A stretch of DNA of 64,000 bases from Crotophaga sulcirostris (lineage: Eukaryota > Chordata > Aves > Cuculiformes > Crotophagidae), in contig VYZB01000209.1 of assembly GCA_013397455.1 (NCBI GenBank), forward strand, positions 1,196,280 through 1,260,279, in the 5' to 3' direction. Position numbers and translations under genes: made by a program. This document shows, in pieces, positions 59,916 through 64,000 of the stretch (position 1 is the stretch's first letter; the number at the start of each line of letters is the position of its first letter). A model generated the notes under the pieces. That model had not been told where the DNA came from and did not search any database. It saw only the letters and a list, made by a program, of their open reading frames with translations.

Positions 59916-62900
59916 CTGGGGAAAAGCAAGAGAGAGCTCTAGTGAATCAAACTCCCTGTAAAAGTAAGTGCTTCACAACTAATTTTTGGCAGAGAGTCCC
60001 ACACTGAACCAGTTCCTGCCCCTCCGCTGGAGTTACCAATGTGAGTTGAGGTATACAGGTAGAGATTAACTTTAAGGAGAATGTGGAGAAATGTGTGCCC
60101 CATTTGCATCCTTTTTAGATGACATGACACAGCTGCAGCTACTGACTGCACAACTCCCTCCACTCGCTCCCATTTGCAAACCAGCTAGGTCTGGCCATGT
60201 AGAAAAGGAAGAAATTTCAGGAACAGGAGCTGTACTCTACAAGGAGAGAGAAACTGCCCTGTTTCTCTAGAAAAGCACCTTGCTTAGCATGAACAGTTGG
60301 ATACAACACTCTGCTTTGACTGTTATGAAAAACATAGCCAATGTAATCGGTAACCGGTGTTCACAGAGCACTCATCCTGTCTGTTTTCATAGTTAAGGAT
60401 CAAGAACGAATCCTGCTGGCAGAGCACAGCGAGGTCCCCCGAGAGCTGCTGTCCAAGCTCCAGTGCTCTCACAGCACTGTCAGGAGAGTCTGATGCCTTG
60501 GGTGGAGGCTGGGCAAAAGAGGGTTGGTTTGTTTTAGACAAGAGGAAACATGTGCCTGGGTAAACACTAGATTCTGCCATTTACTGAGGCTTAGCCTTGC
60601 ACAAACCACTCCTCCCTTCACACCTGTGAATGCTTCCATCAAGGCAGCTATCTAAGCGCTATCTTCTAGAAACTGAACAGGACTGTATTCTGCTGCTTGC
60701 ACACAAATCTACCACCCACATATACAGTGATACTCTGCTCCTGTGCAATGTTTTAGTGGTTAGACCACTCAGGATGTGGGAGACACTAGTTCATTTCCTT
60801 TCTCTGCTTCAGAAGATGCAAATTACTGGTTTATAAGGGTGGAGGGCATTTTCCTTCCTCTTATAAAGCTGTTGCACTTTCAATAGACTAGATAGACTTT
60901 CTTTCTGGTCCAGAAAGAAAGTGTAAGGAGGTTTGCTATCTACTCTAGCCAGTGAGGCACAGCACACAAAGGGGAATGAGGAAGGGGAACTTGGGCCCTA
61001 GAACTTGCTGCACAGACCAGTTATGTATTCTGCACGGGTTGAACACATACAGTTCTTGCAGTGGGGGCTGGAGAAGACAGGTCATCCATCCCCTGGCAGG
61101 CCACCTGCTGCTCCTGGAAGCATGGTTCATGTTTTCTCTTCCAGGACCAACAGAGGACTATACATCCGAGGTATGCACAGCCTTGGTTTCACTGGCAAAA
61201 GAGGACGGCAGCACCGTCCTACACGTTGGCACGACACATGAAAACACTTCCCACTAGTCCATGACATTGGGAAGGCTAGATTTGCAACTGTTCACTAGAA
61301 GGTGGGAAGTGCTGCAAGAGGAGGAAACAAGAATTCCCTGACAAAATAAATCTGTAGGTTTATGATGTTGGCACAGCAAAAAAAGAAAGGTCTTCGGCAA
61401 AGGGACAAAATGTTTTTTGTATTTAGACCTTGGTCTTCATTAGCAAAATTCTAGATCCATTAAAGGATGCTTGAGGTTTGCTATTGATTTCAATGAGACC
61501 CGGATTTCATGTCAAATAGTTTTGAGGATGAGTAATTAAAAATCCAGGCCTGTTCAAGTTAAATGTCATGCACATTCTCCCTATATTTATACACGCCAAA
61601 TTTTAAAGACAGTTTTTGCTAGCAACGAGGCGATACGCTCCAAGATGCAGTTTACTGGCATTTGTGCATCACCCGTGTTTAGTAAATACATCAGCAGGGA
61701 GGTTTCTGCACAAACAATAGTCTGCTCAAACCATAAACTTACATTACAGCTAATTCTTGTCATGAAGTTAAGTAGGAAAACAAAACAACAAAAACTGGTT
61801 TCTCAAAGCACATCACTACAGTGTCAAGAAATCCTGATTGCTCTTAGGTGCGCACCTAGCAGAGACGAGGATCGTGCTCGGTTCTCTGCTCTCAGCTCTA
61901 GTGCTGACTTACTTTTGCTAAAGATGTACGCACATGTGTCTGTGTGTCTGCGTATGATTTTGGCTGGATAAACCCATTAAGGAGCAAGAATAGCTGCACT
62001 GAATTTAAAAAGGCATTTATGACTCCAAGTGGACAAAACTACGTTAAAAACATTGCAAAGACATTTGGGTTTGTTTTGTTTTCTCTTAAAACTACAAATT
62101 AATACAGCTTTGAGTTTTCAACACCCCTATGGGCAAGCCTTCTTTTACAATTTCAATAACAAAATGAAGTGCAACAGAAAGCAAATCCTAAAATAACTTC
62201 ATTTTTAGACCAATTCTACATCACTGACCTTACTGAGAACACAGCATAAGGTCGAAATTCCCAGATAGTATCTGCTCCAAACTAGTGATGGAAGCATGCC
62301 GAGAACCCAAGTGTCCTGTCTTGTTCCCATCCTACAGCTGGGGACACACAGCATGTCCCTACAGGTGGAAGGAACACTTAGGGCAGAAGGGGCCTGGGCT
62401 TCTGAAGTCTCATCTCAAAATACTTTTGATGCAGCGAACTTCACAGTACTCTCCGCTGTGATTTCTAAAGGAAGAATCCAGCTAGATGGACCAAGCTTAA
62501 AAACCAACTGTTGTGTAATCTAAAGATATTAAAGGCACAAATATTCTTTTTGAAAAAAAAAAAAGTTCTAAGCACTGAGAAGGACAATATAGTTTAAAAA
62601 ATTATTTATTTTAAAAAAAAAAATCTTCCTTCTGTCATTCATCCACAATTTACCAAATTGTCCTATGTATCTGATAACACTAAAAGGTTTAGATTGATTA
62701 AAAGACCAAACTTTCCCTGAAGCCAGTACTTCTGGCTTAGTATTTTGGACACCCACAGGAATTTGCCAGGACAGGATATTTCCATGTTGGCTCTTCTCAA
62801 ATTACACTGAGACTTCCCGATCATCTTATGACTGAAGTATCGTTTGCACACATTCCAGCAAACTTTCAACACATAAACAGAGCAAACAAGGGAGCTGCAT

Positions 62901-64000
62901 AGAGCCACACTGATGAATACAGCCAGTGGGGTACTAGGTTATAATTTTTTTCTGCTGTGGGAACTTTTAATTGGAATAAAGAACACTGGCTATCATGCTG
63001 GGCTTTATTGGTACCATATATGGAATCATCAGAGTTCCTATTTCCTCCTTCCACTTAAGAGTTTAATTCACATTTTGTAGATTCTGGGGTTTGATGCATG
63101 TGGAAAGTGAGAAAATTGGGAAATAACATACTCCCCAAAAGAGATACACAAACTTTGAGAAGCAATGAGGTAAACATTCTTCCGCAGATATAAGCATAAG
63201 AAATAGCGAATGGTTTCCATTTCCCCTCCTTGAAATAATTTGGACGATGCTTAAGTTTTTCAAGCCACGAAGCAGCTAGGATTTGTATTTTCTCAGTAAA
63301 AAGTCCAAATTCTGTTTGAGTATACATACTCAAATGAAACACATGACTAGACATACGCGTACGGTTGGAGAAATAGTGCAAAGCTTGCCACAGAACCCAG
63401 AAGATAAGCACAATTTGCCAGAATCAGAGCTATTTTTATTACACTAATACCATGTCCTTTTTCATAGCTTTCTATTGCCTTCAGACATCATACAGGAAGA
63501 TCGATGTGGTGCCATTATTTTTTTTCCTTTAATGAGCTTAAGAAAATCCTTAATCTTTTTAGTAAAAGAACAACATCTGTTTTAGATTTATGGGCAATTG
63601 AATTTTATTTTTAAAGCAAATAAGAGATGTCATCCTTCTTTGAAAGTTAAAATATGTATTCAAAGGGACCTTCAGATTTTCTGCCATCTATTTAGCTTAA
63701 ATTCATCCTGTGATACACTCTATTGCGAGGCATATTAACATTTATTACTTTTTACGTATAGTGAAACTGAAACACAAAGAGGACAACCTCTGCTAGACAT
63801 CAGAATGATCTCTGCACAACAATTATTGCAGTAGGAACTTGAAGAGGGGAAATAAGGAGAATCTGAACCTATTCACACTTTGAGTCATAAGTAACATCTA
63901 TAAATACTTCAGCTGAATGTATTAACACACAGATTATTGCACTCATCTGCGAGGATGGCTACTTACTGAAGTATCATGCTCAGACAAGCAATTCCAGCTC
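59916..64000 (-). other. FGGY: FGGY intron (3' part; continues beyond window)
   Basis: About 4.1 kb upstream of the exon at 59915 has no recognisable FGGY coding sequence, and no donor joined to FGGY-like codons is present up to 64000. It contains a tRNA-derived SINE remnant near 60750 and a very weak MIR-like word near 63755. Otherwise it is AT-rich intron. Confidence 0.8.
60750..60830 (+). repeat. tRNA-derived SINE remnant
   Basis: TTTAGTGGTTAGACCACTCA resembles a tRNA A-box region, and GTGGGAGACACTAGTTCATT continues to a degenerate B box (AGTTCATTTCC against GGTTCRANTCC). The layout matches tRNA-derived SINE heads known from sauropsids. Too short and diverged to be a functional tRNA; family not assigned. 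Confidence 0.5.

Noticed and set aside
60323..60580. A minus-strand frame with a GC-richer segment, considered as a missing upstream FGGY exon
   Set aside because: The peptide does not match the expected Gly-Thr-Ser loop region of FGGY and has no phase-compatible splice sites.
63755..63785. A GAAACTGAAACACAAAGAGG stretch similar to MIR/L2 tails
   Set aside because: Only about 25 bases agree and the flanks do not continue the consensus, so it is too weak to list.

Overview
The window is vertebrate nuclear DNA, almost certainly from a bird. The evidence is two CR1 LINE 3' ends of avian type (1219-1602 on the minus strand, 19351-19409 on the plus strand), old MIR-like SINE remnants, and large AT-rich introns broken up by small coding exons with GT-AG borders. 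The species cannot be named from the sequence. There are no operons, CRISPR arrays or prokaryotic features.

Two genes can be supported, both on the minus strand and arranged head to tail. FGGY (FGGY-family carbohydrate kinase) occupies about 59915 down to 15955 and continues upstream beyond position 64000. Eight consecutive coding exons are present: 59808-59915, 56906-56967, 51687-51834, 49941-50015, 46251-46371, 42889-42983, 16545-16606 and 15955-16036. They total 753 nt, that is 250 residues plus a TAG stop. Every splice phase agrees with the next, and together they make the C-terminal half of the enzyme. The upstream N-terminal exons lie outside the window. A polyadenylation signal sits about 135 nt past the stop. 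About 15.2 kb further on is the first coding exon of HOOK1 (667-717, 17 codons), under a CpG island; the rest of HOOK1 lies before position 1. The order FGGY then HOOK1 in one direction is, from memory, the same as in human 1p32.1.

Layout from left to right: HOOK1 intron 1 (1-666), HOOK1 exon 1 and CpG-island promoter (about 430-1218), a CR1 element, about 14 kb of non-coding intergenic DNA, the FGGY 3' end, a 0.5-kb GC-rich FGGY intron holding an 18-bp minisatellite and a 160-base assembly gap, a second CpG-rich block around the penultimate FGGY exon, one 26.3-kb intron, then the remaining FGGY exons at 1.7-5 kb spacing to 59.9 kb, and finally intron to the end.

Functionally the two genes are unrelated: FGGY phosphorylates sugars (D-ribulose kinase activity has been reported for the human orthologue) and HOOK1 is a dynein-adaptor coiled-coil protein. 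I found no evidence for a new gene system. The parts most worth a second look are the GC-shifted, arginine-rich penultimate FGGY exon beside the minisatellite and gap, an orphan CpG island there, a strong G-quadruplex motif in the long intron, and several candidate regulatory motifs.
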